In this document: piece by piece, positions 23,800 to 34,982 of the stretch | How positions within the stretch are numbered: the stretch's first letter is position 1 | How the letters are laid out: every line of letters begins with the position of its first letter | Source: Parasponia andersonii | Taxonomy: Eukaryota > Streptophyta > Magnoliopsida > Rosales > Cannabaceae | DNA: 64,000 nucleotides | NCBI GenBank assembly: GCA_002914805.1 | Contig: JXTB01000095.1 | Coordinates: 570,983-634,982 of the forward strand | Reading direction: 5' to 3' | The notes under the pieces: generated by a model | The model's database searches: none | What the model saw: only the letters and a program-made list of their open reading frames with translations | Told to the model about the DNA's origin: nothing | Made by a program: the position numbers and the translations under genes

Positions 23800-25740
23800 A
23801 AGATACTAGCCAAACTTATACAATTTATAGAGTTGATGGTAAAAATGAATACACTGGCTGAGGTGTCTTTCATGGTATGGTTCTTATTTCACACTCTTGA
23901 GTACATATTTTGTTTAACACTAGTGCATTGTATTCATTCATATGCTTATTATTTGCTCAACTACTAGGGTTAGAATTTTCTGAGCTAGATTATGTCTTGA
24001 CATTGGGTACACCAATGTTTTGAGTAGCTTATGTGTTCAATATGTGTAAATATTGTTGTGTGGTGAATGATGGTAAAAGTTACTTGTTAATTCAATTGCA
24101 TTGCCAATTAGATAATATGACGTAATACTTGATATAGATTGGTTATCTAAGTATCGAGTTATTATTAATTGTTATGTTAAATGAGTGACTCTTTTTTTCC
24201 AGATGATGGACAACCTATAGTATATCAAGCTAGAATGAATTCGTTGAAGCCCAATTTTGTTCTGAAAGCCTACTTGGGTGGGAAAAAGAATCTTGAGTGT
24301 TATGGAAACTTGCTTGCTATTGATGTCAAGGTGAACACTGATGATCAAAAACTATGCCTACTAATGGTGAGTGAGTATCTGGAAGTATTTCTAAAGGATT
24401 TACTAGGATTACCACTATAAAGGGAGATTGAGTTTTGTATTAACATTGTTCGAACTCAGTTAGTTTATATTCCAGCCTACCGCATGGCTCCTACAAAGAT
24501 GAATAAGTTAAAAGAACAGTCGGATGTACTTATATATAAGGGTTTCATTTTGAGTAGTACTTCTCCTTAGGGTGTTCCTATTTTGTTCACCAAGAAATCT
24601 GATGGTACTTTATGGCTTCGTGTGGACTATAGAAATTTAAACCAACTGACAATAGAGAACAAGTATCATGTGCCAAGGATAGATGAGCTATTTGATTAAC
24701 TTGTTGGTTTTAGATTCTTCTCCAATATAGACTTGAGATCAGGTTATCACCATTTGAAGGTAAGAGAGGAGGATATACCAAAAATAACATTCAAAACTCA
24801 TTACGGTCATTTTGAGTTTCTACTAATACATTTTGGTTTGAACAATGCTCCTATAACTTTTATGGATATTATAAATTAGAATTTAAGGTCGTATTTGGAT
24901 CGTTCTATGGCTATTTTTATTGATGACATCCTAGTGTATTCTAAGTTAGGAAGAGCATGCAAAATATTTGAGGATAGTACTTGAAACTTTGAGAAGTCGT
25001 CAGTTTTATGCCAAGAGATCAAAGTGTGACTTTTGAATATCAGAACTTTAATTCTTACGGTATATGATTTCTCAAGAAGGTATTTCAGTTGATTCTAAAC
25101 TGGGAAAGACTGAAGAATATAATAAAGATATGGAGTTTCCTTGGTTTGGTGAGCTATTACCATCGTTTTGTTCAGAATTTCTTAAGGGTTGCATTACCAT
25201 TGACCAGGTTGATCATGAAAAATATCAAGTTCATTTGGAATAGTGATTGTGAAGAAGCTTTCATGAAATTAAAGCAGTTTAACAAGTACACTTGTTTTTA
25301 CTATTCTTGAGAGTAATGAACCTTATGTGGTGTATACTAATGTTTCAAAGACGAGTTTTGAATGTGTTCTGATACAGAATGGTCGAGTTGTAGCATATAC
25401 TTCTCATCAGTTGAAGCTATATGAGAGGAACTATCTTACCCATAACCTAAAACTTGCAGCGGTAATTTTTGCACTTATAACTTGGAGATGCCCTTTTTAT
25501 AGTGTGAAATTCAAAATATTCTCTGATCACAATAGTTTGAAATATTTCTTCATTCATCAAGATCTGAATTTGAGGCAACGAAGATGGGTTAAGTATATGA
25601 AGGACTACGCCTTTGACTTGCTGTATCATCTTAGCAAGGCCAACATTATAACTAATGCTTTGAGAAGAAAACCACTTGGCTCACTAGAGACACTAATATT
25701 TGATGATTATAAAAACTCAGTTACAATTGGCGACTAAAAT
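23800..25740 (+). pseudogene. Gypsy-C protease, reverse transcriptase and RNase H
   Basis: A protease remnant lies at about 23870-24180. The reverse transcriptase is seen from about 24480: YRMAP, then LRVDYRNLN near 24620, DLRSGYHHLKV near 24730 and an IDDILVYS active-site block near 24920. RNase H follows (25310-25690) with AYTSHQLKLYERNYLTH and FKIFSDHNSLKYFF. Sequence after 25740 is interrupted by a solo LTR and further foreign DNA before the integrase resumes near 29697. Broken in many places. Confidence 0.88.
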
Positions 25741-25788
25741 TTGCAGTATTTTAAGGGTTAAAAACTACTCATCTCAGTAACATTGTGG

Positions 25789-28150
25789 TGTAACACTCTA
25801 TAGTTTAACTATATTGTCATATATAGCCAAACTATGAAGTATTATTTGGTCTTAGACCATATCCTTAGTTTTATAAAAATATGGGTAAATTTAAACTTTC
25901 CAAAACTTTTAAACAAAAGCAACTGCTTGTCATTTCTTGTTGAATATATCTTTACAAAGTGTACAATCAAAAGCGGTTTTGATTAGTCTATTTTGCCATT
26001 AGCAATAGTATTTTTATCATACCTAAAATATCCTAATACAAAAATATTGCCTACAGGTCAAGCTCTTACACATTTATATGATCATGGCGATAAAGGACAA
26101 GCCAAACAACCAGCTAGTCGATACTAAAATATGCCTACTCATCTACATCACAAGATTAAAATAAGCTAAAGCTCAATAAGTAAAAACTATGCATGGTTAT
26201 GTATACTTTAAAATCTCATTAAGTTCCTATTATACATTTTTTTTCTTAAATATTTAAGTCCATGCCTATCCTTCAAAAAAATATTCATAGTTTGACCCAT
26301 AGCATATTACCAATCCCGTAAGTCAATTGGCCATAATAAAATAGTATGGAAACTCTAGCCAAGACTAAAAAAAATAAGGTGCAACTATAGTGTAAGATTT
26401 TTTGAAAACTCCTTTACTCATTAAAGGGGCATCCCATAGTGCACTAGTATTGTCCTACCGAGACACGTCATAAAATCCGCAAGTTCCATTTCAACAGGAG
26501 ATTCTGCATCAATAGACTTACATACACAACTTCGATAGACTAATAGCTGCAATTAAAACTTATCTTATAAAATTGGTACAATGGTACTTACTTTCAAATA
26601 TTTTACAATGAAATTATTTATTTACAAGTAAGACATGTCCTAGTTCCTAGGACCATTATTTATCAAATAATAACTTTGGTTTAAGAGTTGAAACAAAAGA
26701 AATTAACTACAAATTCAAAATCCTACATAGACCTCACCTTGACTAGTTTAAGTCTTTATTAGACTTCTTGCCTTCTACCTCACTAAACTGATTCTCAAGG
26801 CTTATAAATAGATTTTAAAACTCAATAGGACCTAAAGGAATCATTATTTAAGTAGTATTAAGTTGAGAAATGAAATAAGAAAACAAAACCTAAGAAGAAG
26901 AACTAGTAGAAATACCTTGACTAGTTTGGAACTATTTTGCTCTCTTGAACTCCAATTTAAGTTCTACCATTTGGAAACTCTTAGAAATGGCAAAGAAAAG
27001 TTGAGATAAGTCTAGAAAGGAGCTAGAGAGATTCAGGTCGTAGCTATAGAGAAAGGAGAAAAATATGACGAGATTTGATCCAAAATCAACACTTAATGGT
27101 TAAGAAAAGGCATAACTTAAATTCTAAGGGAGATTTTGGGTATTTTCATATTACTTTTCATATGTCCAGCTCTAAAACATTCTTAGTATGGTCACCACAT
27201 TGGTGGTCACTCCCATACACCCAAGAGTAAACAAAGTTGGTGAATCCTAGCTAAGAAAGTGAAAACTAGTCATATTTTGACTTATGATCCCATGTGACAG
27301 GTTTTATTGTAATCTGGTGGAGCCTAGCCCCATAACTAATCATTAAAAATAAAAGTAAGTCAATTAGACTTAAATTTAAAATGTAACATAGTATCAGCAC
27401 TCAATTATTAGAATGCGCAAAAATGATATTACGCGATTAAGTTGAATCTAAGCTAACTTATTACAATAAAATACAAATTAATATTGTAAATGCCACCTTG
27501 TGCTTAACTGCAGCTGACAAATAAAATGTTGTAAATGAGTTATTTACATTGAATTAAAGCTATTTGACGTGTGTTGATGAAGTGAATTGGCTCAAGTTGT
27601 AAGAGCAGCAACTACTTGGAATCTCAATCCTAGATTTGAGTCACACTAGAGGTAGGCGTGAAAAACCTATTATCCCTAATGGGGTGGCATGGGGATTAGG
27701 TAGTAGTAGGTATTTTCCTTTAATTTATAATAAGCGAAGGTCATTAGTTAAGCTCCACTTTTTTTTTAAAAAAAAAGATATCTGACATGTTAAACACATA
27801 GTGAATTCAACTTCGAAAAGCATGAAAATTGTATTTTACCGAAAAATTACTATTTGACCTAGTTATTAACAAATAAGATCTTAGGGCATGTTCATATAGT
27901 ATTGCTTTTATAAATATATTATTTGTTCTTTTATCATACCAAGCTCTTCCTCCGAAGGTATTGAACCTTTACACTACATCGGGACACTTCGATAATCATT
28001 AGTATAAGAACATATATGTAAAAGTGAACATAACATAAGGAATGAGCATGTTACTATGAGATTGGTATTAAAAACTTCTAGATGCCTAATATGCAATTGG
28101 AATATGTTTATTATTGGTTTCGTAAGCATGTGAGAATCTCGGGTACCATA
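25789..28150 (-). repeat. Solo LTR (family S), minus orientation, inside Gypsy-C pol
   Basis: On the minus strand this begins TATGGTACCCGAGATTCTCA and ends GAGTGTTACA. It matches the plus-strand solo LTR at 34983-37899 along its length, including the gctaggttccacc/gcctagccccat block and the ttttcggtaaaat block. The 5-bp flanks are tgtgg (25784-25788) and tgtga (28151-28155), a target duplication with one transition. There is no internal region, so it is a solo LTR made by LTR-LTR recombination. It is about 0.55 kb shorter than its relative. Much of the difference near the end is transitions, as expected for methylated, old DNA. Confidence 0.85.
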
Positions 28151-28155
28151 TGTGA

Positions 28156-28799
28156 TTATACCATCACTTCTCCAAACTATTCAACAGAGTCTTATTCTAA
28201 TTAAGAAGTAAAAAAAATGGTAGCTGATGGTAGCTGACTTTTCTTTTTCTTTTTTTTTTTTGGTCAAGCTAAAAGAATTAGTCGTGGCTTTTGTTTATTT
28301 TTTATTTGCTATCATTTATGGTAGAATACAAACCAAAGTGCTCTCTAATTAAGATTTGATGGATTTCTATTTGAGAAAAAGGGCAGTATACGTACTGTTT
28401 TAGTTAAACTTTGTTGTATTTGCTTTGGTTTAATCTTATCTCATTAATTTCCTTAACAAATACGGTAAATTGTATTATTGGTCATCAAAGTTATTATTTC
28501 TCTTGCATATGAGTTTCCAATTTTTTTATTTCATTTTTTTTGGTATTTAAATACCAATAGTTATGTTTTCTCCACAATTAATCCCAACATTATACTATTT
28601 TATATTGGTCCCAACATTTTATTCTTAGCATTTAGATCCCTAACGTATTATGTTACTGACACTGCTAGTCCTTAAAGTTGTACTAACTAATCATATTGGT
28701 CCAAAATTTCAATTTTTGGAATTTAAATCACCAAGCATATATTGGTAGAGAAAAAGAGGGAGAGGGGTTGTTATAAGAGCACTTGTTGATTAGTTGACC
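28156..28799. other. AT-rich insert of unknown type in Gypsy-C
   Basis: Between the solo LTR and the opposite-strand gag fragment is about 640 bp of AT-rich sequence. It contains the recurrent phrase ttggtcc(c)aacattttat/ttggtcatcaaagtta, which is common in plant non-autonomous elements. No open frame or terminal repeats could be established. Confidence 0.4.
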
Positions 28800-29690
28800 C
28801 TAAGTAAATATTAACTCAAATATCCGAAGAAACAAATGTTAGGTCAATATATCTTCTTAGCTCCCATACGATCCTCCTAGAGAAAGAAATAATTTATAGA
28901 CATTCTTTCTTTCTATGGTTTAGCTAGCCATAAGAGAAATAATCACCTTAAGTACTAGACCTCCTACCATCAGATAAATGACTGCCGTTAGAACTTCCAC
29001 TGTTCTAGGAATCTTGAGTACTAAACCATTACCCGTGGTTCCTTTTGGTCGCCTTCACGTCATTTTCCTCATTCTGCTTTATTCTCTTGGCATTTAAAGC
29101 TTTAGCATGTTGAGGAGCCAATAGTAACTTAAGAATAGAATAGAACTATTAAGTGCCTATGCGGTCAAGAATGTTATGGTTTAGGTTGTTTCTAAACTTG
29201 GAAATCTGATAATATCGCTCATACCAAAACCAATAGCAAACATTGCCAACTCCGTGAACCTTATGAAATAGTCATTCATTGGCATGTTATGCTAAGTTCA
29301 TCACTCAAATAATCAAGCCATTTTACTCTGCTAGTCTTTATTGGAAAAATGATTCTTAAAGAGTTGCTCAAATCCCTACTAAATAATGTTCTTCATATTC
29401 CACATGGCTTCAGTTGTCTATCACTAATTAATGGCATTTCTTATCAACCGAGTGATGGAAAAGACTACCCAAAACTCCTTAGGAATACCAAAGGCTCAAA
29501 AGATATCCTCATAGCATGTAAGCATGTGTCTGCTGCCAAAAGATCTAGTATACCATCATATAATATAGGTTGGAGGTGGAAAAATTTCAGCAGGTGCTCA
29601 TATTTAGTAGATGCCCTTGCTGAGGCTAAAGTAGAGGCTAATGCTGATGACTTAGCTTTATATATTGCCTTCATGGTTGGATTATAATCC
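28800..29690 (-). pseudogene. Opposite-strand gypsy gag fragment inside Gypsy-C
   Basis: Read on the minus strand from about 29690, this encodes a Retrotrans_gag fragment related to that of Gypsy-C: HLLKFFHLQPILYDGILD, then LHAMRISFE and, further down, sequence like the INWWE and FTELAMFAIGF stretches of the domain. It lies antisense between the RNase H and integrase parts of Gypsy-C and has no LTR of its own that I can see. It is probably part of another gypsy insertion reduced to a piece. Broken; fossil. Confidence 0.7.
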
Positions 29691-29696
29691 TGTTGG

Positions 29697-31100
29697 GGTG
29701 GAGAGGGCTTGGCACCAGAAGCAAGACAAAGAATTGAGAATAATATGGAACTAGCTTCAGAATGATGAATAGTTAGATGGTTGGAATACTAACAAAGAGA
29801 GGTTTATGCTTTTCAATGGAAAGTTAGCTATAGCTAATGATTCTAACCTTCGGCATGCCATCTTAAATGAGGCTCACAAGTCCAGATTTTTAATACACCC
29901 CAATAATTGCAAGATGTACCATGACTTGAAGAGACAATGCTGGTTGAATTGGAAAGGCATGAAAAATGATGTAGCTACTTATGTAGAAAAGTGTTTAACT
30001 TGTTAGTCAGTCAAAGTAGAATACTAGAGACAAGATAGATACTATAATCGTTATCCATTCCAGAGTAGAAGTAGGACAAGATCACCATGGATATTTTGAC
30101 TAGTCTACCAAAGACCTTAAGGAAGTATGATGTTGTTTGAGTGATAGTCAATCGATTAACAAAAAATGCTCATTTTATACCGATCAGAAATAATTACTCA
30201 TTTACCAAGCTTAGTAATTTGTATATGGAGAAGATTGTTCATTTATACTTTGTCCCTTCAAGCATAATTTCTGATAAAACCCAAGGTTTACTTCCAAATT
30301 TTGGAGAGCTCTATAGAAGGTGTTTGGTACACAATTGGACCTTAGTACAACTCATCATCCCAAATCGGATGGCCAATCTGAAAGAACTATTTAGATTCTT
30401 GAGGACATGCTTCGTTGTTGTATACTTAATTTTGGTTGAAACTAGGATGACCATATTCCCTTGATGGAATTTACTTATCACAACAATTACTAAACCAGTG
30501 TGGGTATATATCTATATGAGTTACTGTATGAAAGCCCATGTAGATCGCTATTGTGTTGGGTAGTACGTAAAGAATATGTCAATCTTAGACCTAAATTGAT
30601 TGAGGAGACTACTAAGAAGATTAAATACATTTAAGAAAGGCTCAAGGAAGTTCAGAGGCGTTAGAAAATCTATGTCGATCCTGAGAGATGTAAGATAGAA
30701 TTTGAAACCGGTGATAATGTATTCCTAAAAGTGACGCCAAGGTATGGCGTTACAAGGTTTGGAATTAAGGGAAAGCTAGCTTCGAGGTATATTGGTCCTT
30801 TTAAGAACTAAGAGAATTAGACTAGTAGCTTATTGCTTGAATTTACTTGCACAATTGGGACATGTGCATAACGTGTTTCATATTTCAATATCGAGAAAGT
30901 ATATAGTCGATCTAAGAGAATGTATCTTATGAAAAGCAACCTATTTGCATACTAGCAAGAGAGTTAAAAGTGCTTTACAATAGAGAGAAATCACTTGTCA
31001 AGATACTATAGGAATATCACAAACAAGATGAGGTCACTTGAGAGCTTGAAACTGAAATGTATACAAAGTACACTTATCTGATTAGTTTTCAATTAAAAGT
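29697..31100 (+). pseudogene. Gypsy-C integrase and chromodomain remnant
   Basis: The HHCC zinc region of integrase is seen at about 29860-30005 (EAHKSRFLIHP...CLTC). The catalytic core runs to about 30530, and the C-terminal VFLKVTPRYGVTRFGIKGKL block is at about 30720-30780. Near 30935-31075 a chromodomain-like remnant reads VKILWKYHKQDEVTWELE. In chromoviruses this last module is thought to direct integration toward marked chromatin. The region is broken in several places. Confidence 0.83.
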
Positions 31101-32245
31101 TGTATTGTGATTTCCTTGTTGTATTGTAAATCTTAACATGTAATTGAATTTCAGAATGAAATTCTTTTTAAGGAGGGCAAGGTGTAAAAACCTAGATTGC
31201 TTTTATATTTTGTATAAATATATATACATTTTGGTGGGACCCACTCTGACTTTGAAAAGTCAAAGACTTTTCCTTCCCTCACTCTTCTCCCTCTCGTTCA
31301 ATCTCTCAAACTAAAAAAAAAGGGGGAAAAAAGAAAAAAAATGAAATGCTATTAGTGACAGCCAGCCTCCCTCTGGTAAACCCAGCTGCTGCCACCACCC
31401 AGCGTTGAAGCATTGCCGTCCCAAGAGTCCCCGACCAAAGTTTCTTGGCTGTCAAACCACCAATTCGTTGGAAAAAGTCAAAAAATTGTTGTTTGGGAGA
31501 TTTGGCACCAATAATGATTTTGAGCACTTCAGGCCACAAGCCTGGGCTTCCCAAACTTTTCTCAACAAGAGGAATCACATGGTATATATCTATTAACTCA
31601 AAATTGCCTGAATTGAATTCTGCCATTGTTGAACAATTTGAGCTTTTTAGTTTCGAATGCTCACTTTTTGATCAAATTGTTACATTGTAAGATTAATATC
31701 GTATTTGTGATGTACTCATGAAATGGAAAAAATAAGATATATATTGACTATATTTGGTGACGAACAAAAACAAGTTCGAATAGCTTAAATTTGCCACGTT
31801 TCACATATCGATCGTCGAGTTTTGGCCCGAGTCCGAATTGGTCAAGTTATGTATTTAATCAAACTAATTTGGATACTAAAACTTTAATGGCAAGGTTTGC
31901 TTTGCAAATTGAAGTTCCATTGGGAAATGAATTTTCGAAGCAAGCGGTTTAGGGTTTGAAAATGACCTCTGACCTTTCAAACAATCATCGAACGACGCCA
32001 AATATGCTTCATAGCATCGTATCGCTACCTAATTGAGGTAGGGGATCCAATTGCCTTATTTTCTATTATTTTTCATCAAAATTAGAATATTTTGTGAAAT
32101 GTGAAATTTTATGATTTCATTAAATTAAACTGTTTTAAATAATTATTTTGGTGAATTTTAGATTTATGAGACATTGTGAACTACTCTTGATATTTTTCAT
32201 GTGATTTTGTATAAGCTTTATTTTTGGGTTTGATTATATTATTAG

Positions 32246-32318
32246 CGTAACATCCCCCAATTTTACATACATATATAAGAATATTTATATAAATATTTAG
32301 TGAGATTGGGAGATGTTA
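32246..32318. repeat. Imperfect palindrome at the end of the solo LTR
   Basis: The outer arms GTAACATCCCCCAAT (from 32247) and ATTGGGAGATGTTAC (to 32318) are inverted copies with one mismatch, and the AT-rich interior is also partly self-complementary. The transcript or single strand could fold into a long hairpin. Confidence 0.75.
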
Positions 32319-34620
32319 CTTGACTTAGAATTGACAGAATATTGGAAAATTTTTCTATTTATTTTATCTTTCTTGAAGTGACAGAAAGAAATCCACTCAT
32401 AATTATACATAGTTTAATATATACATATATACATACTCATAAAGTGGACCTCGCATAACAATATACATAATATACATACACTCAAAATAGGTACAAAATT
32501 CTCAGTTAGGAAACTACTGTGTCAAAATGCTCATATACACAAGCCACAGTTAGAAAGTTGGCACTCCTCCTCCAAACTCATATCTCAATAGTATCATCTG
32601 CAATATAAGAATACATATGAGTATGGAAATCAGTAAGTAACGAGTGCAAATACAATATGCATATACCAGAGAAGAAATAATTGTATGATTGGGATCTCCA
32701 CGTCTATTGTATTGCTTAATAAGACAATGAATCGCATACTATGAAGATCCTCCCCATGCCACTATGAGAGTGTTCCTGAAGGAACTAAATATTATCCCCA
32801 AAGAAATCTAATAATATCCTTGAAGAAACTAGATAATGTTCCCGAAGGAACTAGATATTTGGACATTGGCTTGCTGCACCCTATTCACTAATACTCGTCA
32901 GGCAATATAAATACACCATATATTCATGCCTCATGTATATCAAAATAATAGATTTGGACGTTTATGCTTTAGGCTCAATAAAATAACAAATACAAATTTT
33001 TTATATATCCAAGGATTCTATACGTTCACAGAAAGAGATAATTCTTACACTATAAATATAACGTTACATATCTGAAAATGTAGAAAATATTGTAATGAAG
33101 AGAGATTGTATCCTCTATTGGTAGGGCGTACTAAACTTCTGTAAATAATATCTACTTTCATTCTTTGAAATACTAAAGTACTAAATATAATTATAGTTGG
33201 ATTCTAATTAAGATTCAAATAAAATCATTGAATGCTCTAGTGATTAATTATAAAAGAAAATAGATAGAATGTCCTAAAGGGCCTAAGTGTTGTCATGAAA
33301 GAAATAATACATTAATCTAAATTACACACGAAAAATTCCGATTCTACAAGAATTAGGTTTGATTCCACATTCTCAAATACTCAGATATCTAATAATAAGT
33401 AAATTAAGTAACTCATAAAAGAATACAATTTGCTAAATGAACAAGAGAATCTTATACACTATTCATATTAATTTATTGGCGAAAATAATGTAGTTTCCTT
33501 TTCTATTAGAGACCATCAAAGGAAAATATATCAAGTAAAAAGAAAGTATCGTGGGCTTATTACGAATCAAACTCCAAATGGATATATATATATATATATA
33601 GTATTAACATCAATTCAAATTATCAATATTGCCGCTCTCCAAATTTAGATACTCTTTCGAAAGTCAAAGACATGGAAATGATAACAAAAATAATTAATGA
33701 ACAAGGTAGTTAATTTCCTCTGGAAAACGGTGAGAAGTACAGATTTAAACAATAGTTTCTACATATTAAATTAATTCCTAAGCCCTAAATACTAGATACA
33801 TGTATAAGTATAAATACTCTCATCTAAGAGAGCAATACCTTAATAAAAAATAAAATGATTTAAACTCTTACGAAAAGTTAAATGCTTAAATGTCTTCTTT
33901 TAGTTTCACACGTGATGGTTTCCCCTTCCTTCTATGGGAATTTAATATAACCTCTCTCACTCAACAAGTATAGAAATTGAATGCCTGAGAGAAATGTTCT
34001 AGACCTTAGTGCAAGCGAAGACACATAAATAGAAATAAGGTTCTGCAAGATAACAGACTTAAAAACAAAATTACTTCTCTTTATGATACAAGGATTGACT
34101 TCAAGCTAACAGATTGTCATTATATATGCCAACAAAAAGTTACTTAAATAAATAAATAATAATAATAATAATAATAGTCAATCACTAGTTCTAATACATT
34201 ATTTCCACTCATATTATACTTTTATGTTCTACCAATTATAGCCAATTAGAAATAAGTCTTCTATATATATCGCCACCCTTCTTGTCTATGTTTATTGTAT
34301 GTGAATCAAAACAAAGTTCATTTAAACTAGACTTTTTAGGTATACTTTACAAAATAAATAGTATTCTAACACTCAAAAAAAATTTACTAATTAATACCTT
34401 GAAATAATAAGTTCTAACTGGGTTTATCCTACTAAGGATACCACACTCTTTCACAAAAAAAGAAAATGTCAAAAATCTATATGCAAAATTAGGATCTTTA
34501 ATGAAATTTTCATAGTAAATTTTTATTTTTTTAATAATACATATAAATAAGTAATAATCACATATGCAATGCATTAAGTATCATTGGCTATTATAATTCC
34601 TAAGAAGTCTTGATATCACA
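32246..34620 (-). repeat. Probable solo LTR of a second family, inside the Gypsy-C 3' LTR
   Basis: This 2375-bp insert has 5-bp flanks attag (32241-32245) and ataag (34621-34625), one mismatch. On the minus strand it begins TGTGATATCAAGAC and ends GGGGGATGTTACG, close to TG...CA. It has no coding potential. On the minus strand a TATA-like ctatttatg lies near 34030, and a ttgcagatgatac phrase near 32600 resembles the late LTR region of Tekay-type elements. Orientation and solo-LTR identity are inferred; it is not clearly the same family as 34983-37899. AT and AAT microsatellites lie inside (33578-33603 and 34146-34177). Confidence 0.6.
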
Positions 34621-34982
34621 ATAAGCACTATATTGTCGAATTTTTAGAGCACAAAATGGATTTTTATTTGAAAATCGGAGCATATTTAGAATGTTAAACC
34701 ACTGCATGATTGTTTGAAACTTAACATATTGCACATTTCATTAGATCACATGTGAGAGTCATCTTAGGCATCACAGTATTGTAGTGGGTAGACTAGTACA
34801 CGACCTCACTGAGAGCCCATAAACTTATACGAGGTTTGTTTTCTAACTATCTCTATTCGGTAGATGTAGGCATTCGGTGCCCCTCTATCCAGATAGGATT
34901 AGACATACATGTCCTTCCAGTCTCCAGAGATAGATGTCAAGCAGAAAATACTCAATATATATAGTATAAGTTGCTCTAATTG

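Noticed and set aside
31306-31690. Open frames on both strands near the start of the Gypsy-C 3' LTR
   Set aside because: They lie in the LTR, overlap each other on opposite strands and have counterparts in the noncoding 5' LTR.
32246-34620. Insert considered as another copy of the family S solo LTR
   Set aside because: End sequences and internal blocks differ from 34983-37899 in both orientations; only general Tekay-like phrases are shared.
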